Part shown: positions 1 through 8,146 of the stretch, one piece after another | Numbering within the stretch: the first letter of the stretch is position 1 | How the letters are laid out: every line of letters starts with the position of its first letter | From: Streptomyces sp. CBMA291 | Lineage (GTDB): Bacteria; Actinomycetota; Actinomycetes; Streptomycetales; Streptomycetaceae | Assembly: GCF_014596525.1 (NCBI RefSeq) | Contig: NZ_MSJP01000083.1 | Coordinates: 175,179-239,178, forward strand | Reading direction: 5' to 3' | Length of the DNA stretch: 64,000 nt | Program-made: the position numbers and the translations under genes | Notes under the pieces: model-generated | What the model saw: only the letters and a program-made list of their open reading frames with translations | The model's database searches: none | What the model was told of the DNA's origin: nothing

Positions 1-1506
1 ATGGCGAAGCGCGGCGCGCGCCCGCACCACGAGGCGCCGCTCTCGGTGTACGAGGTGCACCTGCCGTCCTGGCGGCCGGGGCTCGGCTACCGGGAGCTTG
101 CGGAGCAACTCCCCGCGTACGTCAGGGATCTGGGCTTCACGCATGTGGAGCTGATGCCGGTGACCGAGCATCCGTTCGGCGGTTCCTGGGGCTATCAGGT
201 GACCGGCTTCTACGCGCCGACGGCCCGGCTCGGCACCCCGGACGACTTCCGGTTCCTGGTGGACGCGCTGCACCGGGCGGGCATCGGGGTCCTGATGGAC
301 TGGGTCCCGGCGCACTTCCCCAAGGACGACTGGGCGCTCGCCGAGTTCGACGGGCGTCCGCTGTACGAGCACCCGGACCCGCGCCGCTCGCACCACCCGG
401 ACTGGGGGACCCTGGAGTTCGACTACGGGCGCACGGAGGTGCGGAACTTCCTGGTGGCCAACGCCGTGTACTGGTGCCAGGAGTTCCACATCGACGGCCT
501 CCGGGTGGACGCGGTGGCGTCGATGCTCTACCTGGACTACTCGCGGGAGTACGGCGAGTGGACGCCGAACGAGCACGGCGGGCGGGAGAACCCGGACGCG
601 GTGGCCTTCCTCCAGGAGATGAACGCGACCCTGTACCGGCGCTGCCCGGGAATCGTGACCTTCGCCGAGGAGTCCACCGCCTGGGACGGGGTGACCCGGG
701 CGACCGACCAGGTGGGTCCTGGCGGCTTCGGCGGCCTCGGCTTCGGCATGAAGTGGAACATGGGGTGGATGCACGACTCCCTGGAGTACATGACGAAGGA
801 GCCGGTGCACCGCAAGTACCACCACCACGAGATGACCTTCTCGATGGTGTACGCGTACAGCGAGAACTACATCCTGCCGATCTCCCACGACGAGGTGGTG
901 CACGGCAAGCGGGCCCTGGTGTCGAAGATGCCGGGCGACTGGTGGCAGCGGCGGGCGAACCACCGCGCGTATCTCGGTTTCATGTGGGCCCACCCGGGCA
1001 AGCAGCTCCTCTACATGGGGCAGGAGTTCGCCCAGGGCTCGGAGTGGTCGGCGGACCACGGCCCCGACTGGTGGCTGCTCGACCCGGCGTACGGGGCGGA
1101 GGCCGACCACCGGGGGGTACGGGACCTGGTCCGCGACCTGAACACGGTGTACACGGCGGCGCCCGAGCTGTGGGAGCGCGACACCTCCCCGGAGGGCTTC
1201 CAGTGGGTGGCGGGTGACGCGGCGGAGGACAACGTCTTCGCGTTCCTGCGCTTCGACGCCGCCGGTGCGCCGCTGCTCGCCGTGTCGAACTTCTCGCCGG
1301 TGGTACGGCACGACTACCGGCTGGGGGTGCCGGAGGAGGTGGTGGCCTGGTCGGAGGTGCTGAACACGGACTCCGGCCGGTACGGCGGGAGCGACGTGGC
1401 GGGGCGGGACCCGGTGAAGGCGGAGTCCGTGCCGCACCACGGGCGGGCGGCCAGCATCCGGATGACGCTGCCGCCGCTCGCGACGGTGTGGCTGCGGCCC
1501 TGCTGA
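1..1506 (+). CDS. glgB: 1,4-alpha-glucan branching enzyme, C-terminal part (5' end outside window)
   Basis: Transfers alpha-1,4 glucan segments to alpha-1,6 positions, making branched cytosolic glycogen. The frame is open from base 1, and the 501 visible residues are the GH13 barrel plus C-terminal beta domain. Full enzymes of this family exceed 700 residues, so the N-terminal modules lie upstream and the ATG at base 1 is probably internal. Visible GH13 signatures are YEVHLPSW near residue 18, DGLRVDAVASM with the nucleophile Asp near 170, TFAEES with the acid Glu near 220, and PISHDEVVHG with the transition-state His-Asp near 295. Stop TGA at 1504. It converges on the helicase gene. Identification is firm; only the start is missing. 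Confidence 0.95.
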   Translation: MAKRGARPHHEAPLSVYEVHLPSWRPGLGYRELAEQLPAYVRDLGFTHVELMPVTEHPFGGSWGYQVTGFYAPTARLGTPDDFRFLVDALHRAGIGVLMDWVPAHFPKDDWALAEFDGRPLYEHPDPRRSHHPDWGTLEFDYGRTEVRNFLVANAVYWCQEFHIDGLRVDAVASMLYLDYSREYGEWTPNEHGGRENPDAVAFLQEMNATLYRRCPGIVTFAEESTAWDGVTRATDQVGPGGFGGLGFGMKWNMGWMHDSLEYMTKEPVHRKYHHHEMTFSMVYAYSENYILPISHDEVVHGKRALVSKMPGDWWQRRANHRAYLGFMWAHPGKQLLYMGQEFAQGSEWSADHGPDWWLLDPAYGAEADHRGVRDLVRDLNTVYTAAPELWERDTSPEGFQWVAGDAAEDNVFAFLRFDAAGAPLLAVSNFSPVVRHDYRLGVPEEVVAWSEVLNTDSGRYGGSDVAGRDPVKAESVPHHGRAASIRMTLPPLATVWLRPC

Positions 1507-1522
1507 GCAGGACCTCCGCCGC

Positions 1523-1552
1523 CGGGCGGGGCCGCTCGCGCGGTCCCGCCCG
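1523..1552. terminator. Hairpin between convergent glgB and helicase genes
   Basis: A 13-bp stem (1523-1535 with 1540-1552, one G-U/G-T pair) closes on a TCGC loop. It lies in the 60-bp gap between two converging genes, so it can serve both. There is no T-run, as is usual in Streptomyces. Confidence 0.6.
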
Positions 1553-1566
1553 GGGGTGGGCGGGGG

Positions 1567-3810
1567 TCAGTCGCGGGGCGCGCGGCGGATGATCCCGAGG
1601 CGCTGGGTGGCCCGGGTCAGCGCCACGTACAGGTCGTTGACGCCGTGCGCGGCGCCGTCGACGATGCCCTCCGGGTCGACCACCAGGACCGTGTCGAACT
1701 CCAGGCCCTTGGCCTGCCGGGGGTCGAGCAGCACCACCGGGCGGGTGAGGTCGGGGCCCGGTCCGTGCGCCGCGTCCGGCACGGCGGCGGCCAGGGCGGG
1801 GAGCAGCGCGGGCGGGGCGACGACGGCGGTCCGGCCCTCCTCGCGCCGTTCGGCCGCGACGGCGTCGGCGGTCTCCTTGACCGGGTCGTCGACAGTGCGG
1901 TCCCAGGGCTCGGTGCCGGTGGAGCGCACGGAGCGGGGCGGTTCGAAGCCGGGGTCCTGGGTCCGCCGGACCTCGGCGGCGACGGCCATGATCTCGGCGG
2001 GCGTGCGGTAGTTGACGCCGAGGCGGACCAGTTCCCAGCGGTCGTCGACGTAGGGGCCGAGGATGTCCTGCCAGGCGCCGACTCCGGCCGGGTCGCCGGT
2101 CTGGGCGGGGTCGCCGACCAGGGTCATCGAGCGGCTGGGGCTGCGGCGCATGAGGAGCCGCCAGGTCATCGCGGAGAGTTCCTGGGCCTCGTCGACGATG
2201 ATGTGGCCGAAGGCCCAGGTGCGGTCGGCGGCGGCGCGCTCGGCGGCGGTGCGGTGGTCGGCCTCCTCGTGGCGCTCGGCGAAGCGTTCGGCGTCGATGA
2301 TGTCGTGGGCGGAGAGGACCTCGGAGGCCTCCTCGTCCTGTTCCGTCTTGTCCTCGAACTCGTAGGTGCGCGAGGCGTAGGAGACGTCGAGGACGCCCTG
2401 CGCGTACTGGATCTGCTTCTGCCGCTCCGCCTCCTCGGCGGCGCGGGCGGCGGAGTCGTCCTCGCCGAGGAGTTCGGCGGCCTCGTCGAGCAGCGGTACG
2501 TCGGCGGGGGTCCAGGGTCCGCCGTCGCGCCGGATCACGGCCGCGTCCGCCTCGGGGAGGTGGGTGGGGTCGGTCAGGTAGTCGGCGAGGAACTCGCGCG
2601 GGGTGAGTTCGGGCCACAGGGTGTCGATGGCCGCGTGGACCTCGGGGTTGGCGGCGATGCCCTTGGCGAGCAGCGCGATGTCGTCGGGGCCGAGGAAGTT
2701 GGGGCCGCCGTAGGGGTCGGCGCCGATGCGGTCGGCGAGCTGCGCGGCGAGCGCGTCGAGGACGCGGAAGACGAAGTAGGGGCGGGCCAGGTTGTGCGGG
2801 AGGGCGGTCTCGCGGGCCTTGTGGCGGGCTTCGAGGGCCATGTCCCAGTCGATGAGGAGGTCGCCGTCCTCGTGCGGGACGACGAGCGGTGCGTCGCGCT
2901 CGGGTACCCGCTGGCGGTCCCGTACGGCGGCGGCGAGCGCTCCCGCCATGGCGAGGGAGCCCTTGACGGCGGCGGCGCGGGGGGTGTCGGTGCCGGTGGC
3001 GCGGACGCCGGGGAAGAGTTCGGCGGGGGTGGCGAGGAGGACGCCGGTCTCGCCGAGGGAGGGCAGCACGTTGCCGATGTAGCCGAGGAAGGCGGGGTTG
3101 GGGCCGACGATGAGGACGGCGCGGCGGGCCAGCTGCTCGCGGTGGGCGTAGAGGAGGTAGGCGGCCCGGTGCAGGGCGACGGCCGTCTTGCCGGTGCCGG
3201 GTCCGCCCTCGACGACGAGGACGCCCCGGTGCGGGGAGCGGATGATGGCGTCCTGCTCGGCCTGGATGGTCTGCACGATGTCGTGCATGCGTCCGGTGCG
3301 GGCCGCGTCGAGGGCGGCCAGCAGCACCTCGTCGGCGTCGCGGCTCTCGTGGCCGGTGCGGGTGGCGTCGGCGAGGTCGAGGACCTCGTCGTGGAGGGCG
3401 GTGACGGTACGGCCCCGGGTGGTGAGGTGCCGGCGGCGGGAGAGGCCCATCGGCTCGTGGCCGGTGGCGAGGTAGAAGGGGCGGGCGATCTCGGCGCGCC
3501 AGTCGACCACGAGCGGGGTGCGCTGCGGGTCGTCCTCGCGGATGCCGAGGCGGCCGATGTGGTGGTCTCGCCCGTCACGGAAGACGAGCCGTCCGAAGCA
3601 GAGTCCGCTCTCGCCCTCGTTGAGCGCGGTGAGCAGCCCGGACTGCTCGGCGACGAGCACGTCCCGTTCGAGCCTGCCCTGGGCGCTGCCGACCCCGGGG
3701 GTGCGCAGGGCACGCCCGACGGCGGCCTCGGCCTCGTCCCTCAGGTCGTCGAGCCGTGCGTAGAGATCGGTGATGAATTGCTGTTCTTTCCGAAATTCCT
3801 CGGTTGACAA
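1567..3810 (-). CDS. helD: HelD-like RNA polymerase-associated superfamily 1 helicase
   Basis: UvrD/Rep-type superfamily 1 protein of 747 residues. Visible features are a charged N-terminal helical arm, a 1A domain with Walker A GGPGTGKTAVALHR near residue 205, a DEAQEL Walker B near 540, and a C-terminal UvrD-like domain ending in YVALTRATQRLGII. This layout fits actinobacterial class II HelD, which by family knowledge recycles stalled RNA polymerase. Some Streptomyces homologues (HelR) give rifamycin tolerance. The chosen start is a TTG at 3808-3810 preceded by GGGAG at 5-nt spacing; the next in-frame codons do not have a better site. I saw no rifamycin-associated palindrome upstream, so a role in rifamycin response is not supported here. 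Transcribed alone behind the thioredoxin terminator. Confidence 0.85.
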   Translation of the reverse strand: MSTEEFRKEQQFITDLYARLDDLRDEAEAAVGRALRTPGVGSAQGRLERDVLVAEQSGLLTALNEGESGLCFGRLVFRDGRDHHIGRLGIREDDPQRTPLVVDWRAEIARPFYLATGHEPMGLSRRRHLTTRGRTVTALHDEVLDLADATRTGHESRDADEVLLAALDAARTGRMHDIVQTIQAEQDAIIRSPHRGVLVVEGGPGTGKTAVALHRAAYLLYAHREQLARRAVLIVGPNPAFLGYIGNVLPSLGETGVLLATPAELFPGVRATGTDTPRAAAVKGSLAMAGALAAAVRDRQRVPERDAPLVVPHEDGDLLIDWDMALEARHKARETALPHNLARPYFVFRVLDALAAQLADRIGADPYGGPNFLGPDDIALLAKGIAANPEVHAAIDTLWPELTPREFLADYLTDPTHLPEADAAVIRRDGGPWTPADVPLLDEAAELLGEDDSAARAAEEAERQKQIQYAQGVLDVSYASRTYEFEDKTEQDEEASEVLSAHDIIDAERFAERHEEADHRTAAERAAADRTWAFGHIIVDEAQELSAMTWRLLMRRSPSRSMTLVGDPAQTGDPAGVGAWQDILGPYVDDRWELVRLGVNYRTPAEIMAVAAEVRRTQDPGFEPPRSVRSTGTEPWDRTVDDPVKETADAVAAERREEGRTAVVAPPALLPALAAAVPDAAHGPGPDLTRPVVLLDPRQAKGLEFDTVLVVDPEGIVDGAAHGVNDLYVALTRATQRLGIIRRAPRD

Positions 3811-3896
3811 TTCGACTCCCGGCGCGATACAGTGTGTTTATTGAACTTCTCCGTGGCTGCGTCGTGTCCAGGCACGGAATCTCTCAATATACGCGA

Positions 3897-3935
3897 GGAA
3901 ATACCCCGACTGTCAATTCTAGTCGGGGTATTTCC
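3897..3935 (-). terminator. Terminator of the MerR-thioredoxin operon
   Basis: A perfect 15-bp inverted repeat (3897-3911 and 3921-3935, outer half AT-rich) around a 9-nt loop. It sits 37 nt past the thioredoxin stop and upstream of the helicase start, separating the two minus-strand units. Confidence 0.8.
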
Positions 3936-3971
3936 GTATGCCCTGGGGAAGTCGCCGTGCGGCTCGCCCGG

Positions 3972-4361
3972 CTAGTCGAGGGCGTCCGCCAGATCCTCCA
4001 GGAGGCGGCGCTTGGCTCGGCTGCCCACGAGGGACCGCACCGGCTCGCCCGCCCGGAACAGCAGCATCGTGGGCGCCGAGAGCACCCCGTAGCGCAGGGC
4101 CGTCTCCGGATTGTGGTCCAGGTCGATCTCCGCGACCCGCAGCCGGTCCGCCTCCTCCGCCGCGACCGCCCTGAGCACCGGCTTCATCTGCCGGCAGGGC
4201 CCGCACCAGTCGGCGGTGAACTCCACCAGGACCGGAAGCCCGGACTCCCGCACCACCGCGTCGAAGTCCGCGTCCGTGAGCTGGAGCACGCCTCCCGCGG
4301 CGGTCGCGGCCGTGTCCTCCGTCGTCCCTGTCGTCGTCCCTGTCGTCATCGCTGTCGTCAT
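3972..4361 (-). CDS. Thioredoxin
   Basis: Cytosolic dithiol reductant, 129 residues. The WCGPC active site is at residues 52-56, followed by the cis-Pro loop SAPTM near 95 and a normal C-terminal helix. The first 25 residues are an extra Thr-rich tail encoded by imperfect 12-nt tandem repeats (MTTA, MTTG, TTTG units), probably unstructured. The ATG overlaps the stop of the upstream MerR gene as ATGA and has AAGGA about 8 nt upstream, so the two genes are probably translationally coupled. The pairing suggests a redox- or metal-stress response in which MerR controls thioredoxin output. Which of the cell's thioredoxins this is cannot be told from sequence. Confidence 0.92.
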   Translation of the reverse strand: MTTAMTTGTTTGTTEDTAATAAGGVLQLTDADFDAVVRESGLPVLVEFTADWCGPCRQMKPVLRAVAAEEADRLRVAEIDLDHNPETALRYGVLSAPTMLLFRAGEPVRSLVGSRAKRRLLEDLADALD

Positions 4362-4795
4362 CGCTGTCGTCCTTCCGTCTCAGGGGCCCCTTCCGGGCCC
4401 GCCCCCACTCCGAGTTCGCACCGGGGCTCCGTACCGTGCGGCAGCTCCGCCTCGGCCCGCAGCAGCTGGGCGCCGACCTCCGCGCGTACGTCCCGGAGCC
4501 GGTCGATCAGACCGTCCAGCTCGGCGAGCTTGCGCCGGTAGACGGCGATCGACGCCGGGCAGGAGTCGCCCGCCGGGTGGCCCGCGCGCAGGCAGTCGAC
4601 GAACGGCCGCGTCTCCTCCAGGTCGAACCCGAACGCCTGGAGGGTCCTGATCTCCTGGAGAAGCCGCAGGTCGGCGTCGTCGTAGGTGCGGTGCCCCCGC
4701 TCGGTACGGCGCGCGGTCAGCAGACCGCGGGACTCGTAGTACCGCAGAGTCCGGGTGGTGGTCCCGGCCCGCTCGGCCAGCTCTCCGATGCGCAT
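4358..4795 (-). CDS. MerR-family regulator of the thioredoxin operon
   Basis: One-component activator, 145 residues from the ATG at 4795. The N-terminal winged helix begins MRIGELAERAGTTTRTLRYY, the classic MerR DNA-binding motif, followed by a dimerisation helix. Two Cys flanking a His (CLRAGHPAGDSC, near residue 80) could be a metal or thiol sensor; this is inference. An alternative upstream TTG at 4828 would add 11 residues but falls inside the operator palindrome, so I prefer 4795. The gene ends in an ATGA overlap with thioredoxin. The 20-bp palindrome directly upstream is its likely autoregulatory site. Confidence 0.88.
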   Translation of the reverse strand: MRIGELAERAGTTTRTLRYYESRGLLTARRTERGHRTYDDADLRLLQEIRTLQAFGFDLEETRPFVDCLRAGHPAGDSCPASIAVYRRKLAELDGLIDRLRDVRAEVGAQLLRAEAELPHGTEPRCELGVGAGPEGAPETEGRQR

Positions 4796-4810
4796 GTCCC
4801 CGACCGTATG

Positions 4811-4830
4811 CCTTGACGTGGACGTCAAGG
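4811..4830. promoter_or_regulatory. MerR-type operator, perfect 9+2+9 palindrome
   Basis: CCTTGACGT-GG-ACGTCAAGG, 15 bp upstream of the MerR ATG. The arms contain TTGACG, usable as a -35 on the minus strand, as expected for MerR-family spacer operators. A convincing -10 at 19-20 nt was not found, so the promoter geometry is uncertain. Confidence 0.7.
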
Positions 4831-4940
4831 CAAGGGACGGATCGAGAGCCGGGGAGGCGGGCTGCGGGCTCGGGCTGCGGGGATACGGGCTGCGGGATAC
4901 GGGCTCGGCCGGTGGGGATATGGATTCGGGCGGTGGGGTG

Positions 4941-5468
4941 TCAGCCTCGGGGCGGGGGCGGGAGGAGCGGTTTGCGGACCACCGGGGAGGACAGCACGAT
5001 CGAGGTCGTCGTCCGGCCGAGGGCCGAGGTCCGCTCCAGCATCTCCTCCAGATGGCCGGTGTCGGTGACGGCGACCTTGAGGATCCAGCAGTCCTCCCCC
5101 ACCACGTGGTGGACCTCCAGGACCTCGGGGCGCTCGGTCAGTTCGAGGGTGCGGGGGTGCTTCAGGGTGTAGCCGGCGTGCGGGTTCACCCGGATGAAGG
5201 CCTGGATGCCGTAGCCGAGCCGGGCGGGGGAGACATGGGCGCCGTAGCCGGTGACCGCGCCGCTCGCCTCCAGGCGCCGGACCCGCTCGGTGACGGCGGC
5301 GGGGCTGAGCCGGACGCGCCGCCCCAGCTCGCTCAGTCTGACCCGGCCGTCGCTCTGGAGGACGTCCAGGATCCGCCGGTCGACGGCGTCGAACGAGGCC
5401 GCCGTGTTTTCCTCGGCGGAAGGACGCGAAGGCCGTGGTTCTTTTGGCATGCCGTCCTGGACTCCCAT
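4941..5468 (-). CDS. Lrp/AsnC-family transcriptional regulator
   Basis: 175 residues. After a disordered Pro-rich 25-residue lead there is an AsnC-type HTH (FDAVDRRILDVLQSDGRVRL, with recognition helix SPAAVTERVRRLEASG), then the C-terminal RAM ligand-binding domain (around EVLEVHHVVGEDCWILKV). Such proteins form octamers and respond to amino acids. The ATG at 5468 is preceded by a GGGGGA stretch; a second ATG at residue 7 is possible. It is divergent from the epimerase gene 65 bp away, so that gene is a probable target. The effector cannot be inferred. Confidence 0.9.
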   Translation of the reverse strand: MGVQDGMPKEPRPSRPSAEENTAASFDAVDRRILDVLQSDGRVRLSELGRRVRLSPAAVTERVRRLEASGAVTGYGAHVSPARLGYGIQAFIRVNPHAGYTLKHPRTLELTERPEVLEVHHVVGEDCWILKVAVTDTGHLEEMLERTSALGRTTTSIVLSSPVVRKPLLPPPPRG

Positions 5469-5490
5469 GTTTCCCCCTTCAATCGGCGGT

Positions 5491-5512
5491 GATTCAACGT
5501 AACACTGGAATC
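5491..5512. promoter_or_regulatory. Inverted repeat between Lrp gene and epimerase gene
   Basis: GATTC and GAATC arms separated by 12 nt lie in the divergent 65-bp promoter region. The AT-rich centre and position fit an Lrp-type site. Arms are short, so this is only a candidate. Confidence 0.3.
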
Positions 5513-5533
5513 AAGCCAAGGGAGTTGGGATTC

Positions 5534-6442
5534 ATGGACATTCTGGTCATCGGCGGCAACCGCTATTTCGGCAAGCGGCTCATCGCCCTCTTGCGGAACT
5601 CCGGACACCGGGTCACGGTGCTCAACCGGGGCTCCTCGGGAATCCCCGGGGAAATCGAGCACGTCATCGCCGACCGCGATGACGAGAACGCCCTGGAATC
5701 CGCCCTCGCGGGCCGTTTCTTCGATGTCGTCGTGGACCAGGTCTGCTACACCCCGCACCAGGCGGAGATCGCCCGGCGCGTCTTCGCGGACCGTACCCGG
5801 CGCTATGTGATGACCTCCACGGTGATGGTGTACGAGCACCAGGACTCCCCGGATCCGGTCGCCGAGGACTCCCTGGACCTGTCGGCGGTCGCCGTCGACA
5901 CCCGGCTCCCCTGGGGCGACCCCGGGTTCCGGGACGCCCACTACGGGGAGGGCAAGCGGCAGGCGGAGGCGGTCTTCGCGGCGGGCACGGACTTCGCGTG
6001 GACCTCGGTGCGGGTCGCCCATGTCCTCGGCGGGGACGACGACTTCACCGGCCGGCTCGACCATTATGTGCGGCGGGTCCGGGCGGGCGAGCCCATCGCC
6101 GTCCCCGCGGTCGACCACCCGGCGACCTACGTCCACGTGGAGGAGATCGCCGCTTTCCTCGCCTGGACCGCCGTCGCCGACTTCACCGGACCGGTCAACG
6201 CCCACTCCCACGGCCCCCTCACCGCCGCCGACCTCTGCGCCGAGATCGAACGGCAGGTCGGCGGCCGGACCGTCTTCCGCGCGGTGGAGTCCGGCGAGGT
6301 CTCGCCGTTCTCCTTCACCCGCTCGTACGGCATGGACAACTCCCGTGCCACCGCGCTGGGTTACTCCTTCAGTCACTCCTCCACCTGGCTGGCGCGGGCG
6401 GTCGCGGAGACGGTCGGGCAGGGGGCGGGACACCCGGGGTGA
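5534..6442 (+). CDS. NAD-dependent epimerase/dehydratase family protein
   Basis: 302-residue Rossmann protein of the extended SDR group. It opens MDILVIGGNRYFGKRL, a GxxxxxG nucleotide-binding motif, and has a YGEGKRQAE segment around residue 140 that supplies the Tyr and Lys of the active site. Related proteins act on nucleotide sugars or fold as atypical chaperone/RNA-binding SDRs; the substrate is not evident. The ATG at 5534 has AGGGAG about 10 nt upstream, and upstream in-frame codons encode no family sequence. Divergent from the Lrp regulator, which suggests amino-acid-responsive control. It converges on dctA with a 49-bp gap. Confidence 0.82.
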   Translation: MDILVIGGNRYFGKRLIALLRNSGHRVTVLNRGSSGIPGEIEHVIADRDDENALESALAGRFFDVVVDQVCYTPHQAEIARRVFADRTRRYVMTSTVMVYEHQDSPDPVAEDSLDLSAVAVDTRLPWGDPGFRDAHYGEGKRQAEAVFAAGTDFAWTSVRVAHVLGGDDDFTGRLDHYVRRVRAGEPIAVPAVDHPATYVHVEEIAAFLAWTAVADFTGPVNAHSHGPLTAADLCAEIERQVGGRTVFRAVESGEVSPFSFTRSYGMDNSRATALGYSFSHSSTWLARAVAETVGQGAGHPG

Positions 6443-6491
6443 GGGGGTACGCGTACCGGCGTGCGGCCGGGTGCCGCGCGCCCCGGGCCGG

Positions 6492-7844
6492 TCAGACGCC
6501 CGCGCGGGCCCGTTCCTCGCCCTCGTCGGTCCGCCGGGCCGGGAGCCGGGCCGGGGCGTGGTCGTCGACGAGGGTCCGCTCGTCGAACGGGACCCGCCCG
6601 GCGAGGACGGCGGCGGCACGCGCCTTGTCGAACTCCTTCGTCCACGTGCCGACCAGCACCGTCGCCACCGCGTTGCCCGCGAAGTTGGTCAGGGCGCGCG
6701 CCTCGCTCATGAAACGGTCGACGCCCACGATGAGGCCCACCCCGTCGACCAGATCGGGCCGGTGCGACTGGAGACCGCCCGCGAGGGTCGCGAGACCGGC
6801 GCCGGTGACACCCGCCGCGCCCTTCGAGGCGATGACCATGAAGACCAGCAGGGAGATCTGCTCACGGACGGAGAGCGGGTCGCCCATCGCCTCGGCGACG
6901 AAGAGCGAGGACATCGTCAGATAGATCGCGGTCCCGTCGAGGTTGAAGGAGTAGCCCGTCGGCACGGTGATGCCGACGACCGGCCGGCTCACCCCCAGGT
7001 GCTCCATCTTCGCGATGAGCCGGGGCAGCGCCGACTCCGACGAGGAGGTGGAGAGGATCAGGAGGAACTCCCGGCCCAGGTACTTCAGGAGCGACCAGAC
7101 GTTGACTCCGGCGATCAGCCGGAGCAGCGCGCCCAGCACCACGAAGACGAAGATCGCGCAGGTCAGATAGAAGCCGATCATGATGACGGCGAGGGACTTC
7201 AGGGCGTCGGCGCCGGTCGCACCGACCACCGCCGCGATCGCGCCGAACGCGCCGGCCGGGGCGGCCCACATGATCATGCCGAGGATACGGAAGACAAGCC
7301 GCTGGAGGTGCCCGATCCCGCGCAGCACCGGCTCGCCGGAGGCCCCCATCGCCTGGAGCGCGAAGCCCGTGAGCAGCGCGACCAGCAGGGTCTGGAGGAC
7401 CTCGCCACCGGTGAAGGCGGAGACCATCGTCATGGGGATGATCCCGAGCAGGAAGTCGGCGGTGGACTCGCTCGCCCCCTCCGCCTGCCGGGCGCCCTCC
7501 TCGGCCAGCTCCTTGGTGAGGTGGAGACCGGAGCCGGGCTCCAGGAGGTTGCCGACGACCAGACCGATCGCGAGGGCGACCGTCGACATCACCAGGAAGT
7601 AGCCGAGCGCGAGCCCGCCGACGGCGCCGACCTTGGCGGCCTTGCGGACGGAACCGACGCCGAGCACGATCGTGCAGAAGATGATCGGCGAGATCAGCAT
7701 CTTGATCAGATTGACGAAGCCGGTGCCCAGCGGCTTCAGCTCGACGGCGACGCCCGGCGCCAGGAACCCGACCGCGATACCGAGCAGGACGGCGCCGATG
7801 ACGGCCGGATAGAGATAGCGGGTGCGGTCCCGGCGTGCTGCCAC
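6492..7844 (-). CDS. dctA: C4-dicarboxylate/proton symporter DctA
   Basis: 450-residue carrier of the dicarboxylate/amino acid:cation symporter family, importing succinate, fumarate or malate across the cytoplasmic membrane. Signatures are LIKMLISPIIFCTIVLGVGS near residue 50, the serine-rich hairpin LILSTSSSESALPRL near 260, and PTGYSFNLDGTAIY near 305, which together form the substrate and ion site. Eight hydrophobic segments plus re-entrant loops are visible. GTG start at 7844 with GAGGAGG 6 nt upstream. A DcuS/CitA-type two-component system is encoded divergently, and family precedent makes dctA its likely target. The charged C-terminal tail is variable. Confidence 0.92.
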   Translation of the reverse strand: MAARRDRTRYLYPAVIGAVLLGIAVGFLAPGVAVELKPLGTGFVNLIKMLISPIIFCTIVLGVGSVRKAAKVGAVGGLALGYFLVMSTVALAIGLVVGNLLEPGSGLHLTKELAEEGARQAEGASESTADFLLGIIPMTMVSAFTGGEVLQTLLVALLTGFALQAMGASGEPVLRGIGHLQRLVFRILGMIMWAAPAGAFGAIAAVVGATGADALKSLAVIMIGFYLTCAIFVFVVLGALLRLIAGVNVWSLLKYLGREFLLILSTSSSESALPRLIAKMEHLGVSRPVVGITVPTGYSFNLDGTAIYLTMSSLFVAEAMGDPLSVREQISLLVFMVIASKGAAGVTGAGLATLAGGLQSHRPDLVDGVGLIVGVDRFMSEARALTNFAGNAVATVLVGTWTKEFDKARAAAVLAGRVPFDERTLVDDHAPARLPARRTDEGEERARAGV

Positions 7845-7984
7845 GGGGTCCTCCTCGTGCTGTGGGTGTCCACGCCCCGGTGGACTCCGCGACTATCCAT
7901 CAGCCTGTGACCGGGGTCACGATTGCGTACGTTTCGTTCACGGCGGATCCGCCGGAGGGGGCGGGGGAGGCTCGTGCGGGGCGG

Positions 7985-8066
7985 GCCCGGACCCGTAGAG
8001 GGAGAAGCCCGGACCCGTACGGGCGGGACCGGACCCCGTACGGGGCGGGCCCAGGCCCCGTACGGC
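7985..8066. repeat. Four tandem ~22-bp repeats in the dctA/sensor-kinase intergenic region
   Basis: Copies start near 7986, 8008, 8028 and 8051, each around GGACCCGTA. Three copies contain the palindrome CCCGTACGGG or a variant (8014-8023, 8034-8045, about 8058-8065). Spacing of 21-23 bp is two helical turns, so they could be regulator sites, but similar GTACGGG repeats occur in several other gaps of this window. Confidence 0.6.
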
Positions 8067-8146
8067 GGAGGCGCGCGGGGCGGAGCGGCGGGCGCGATTC
8101 GGGAACGCGACGCATCGGCGCAAATCCGGCCGTGCAGACTTACCGC

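Noticed and set aside
1645..3807. Long plus-strand open frame opposite the helicase gene
   Set aside because: Product is Gly/Val/Asp-rich low complexity; the minus strand encodes a complete helicase with all motifs.
3811..3896. Rifamycin-associated element expected before HelR-type genes
   Set aside because: No long G/C-armed palindrome of that type is visible in the helicase upstream region.
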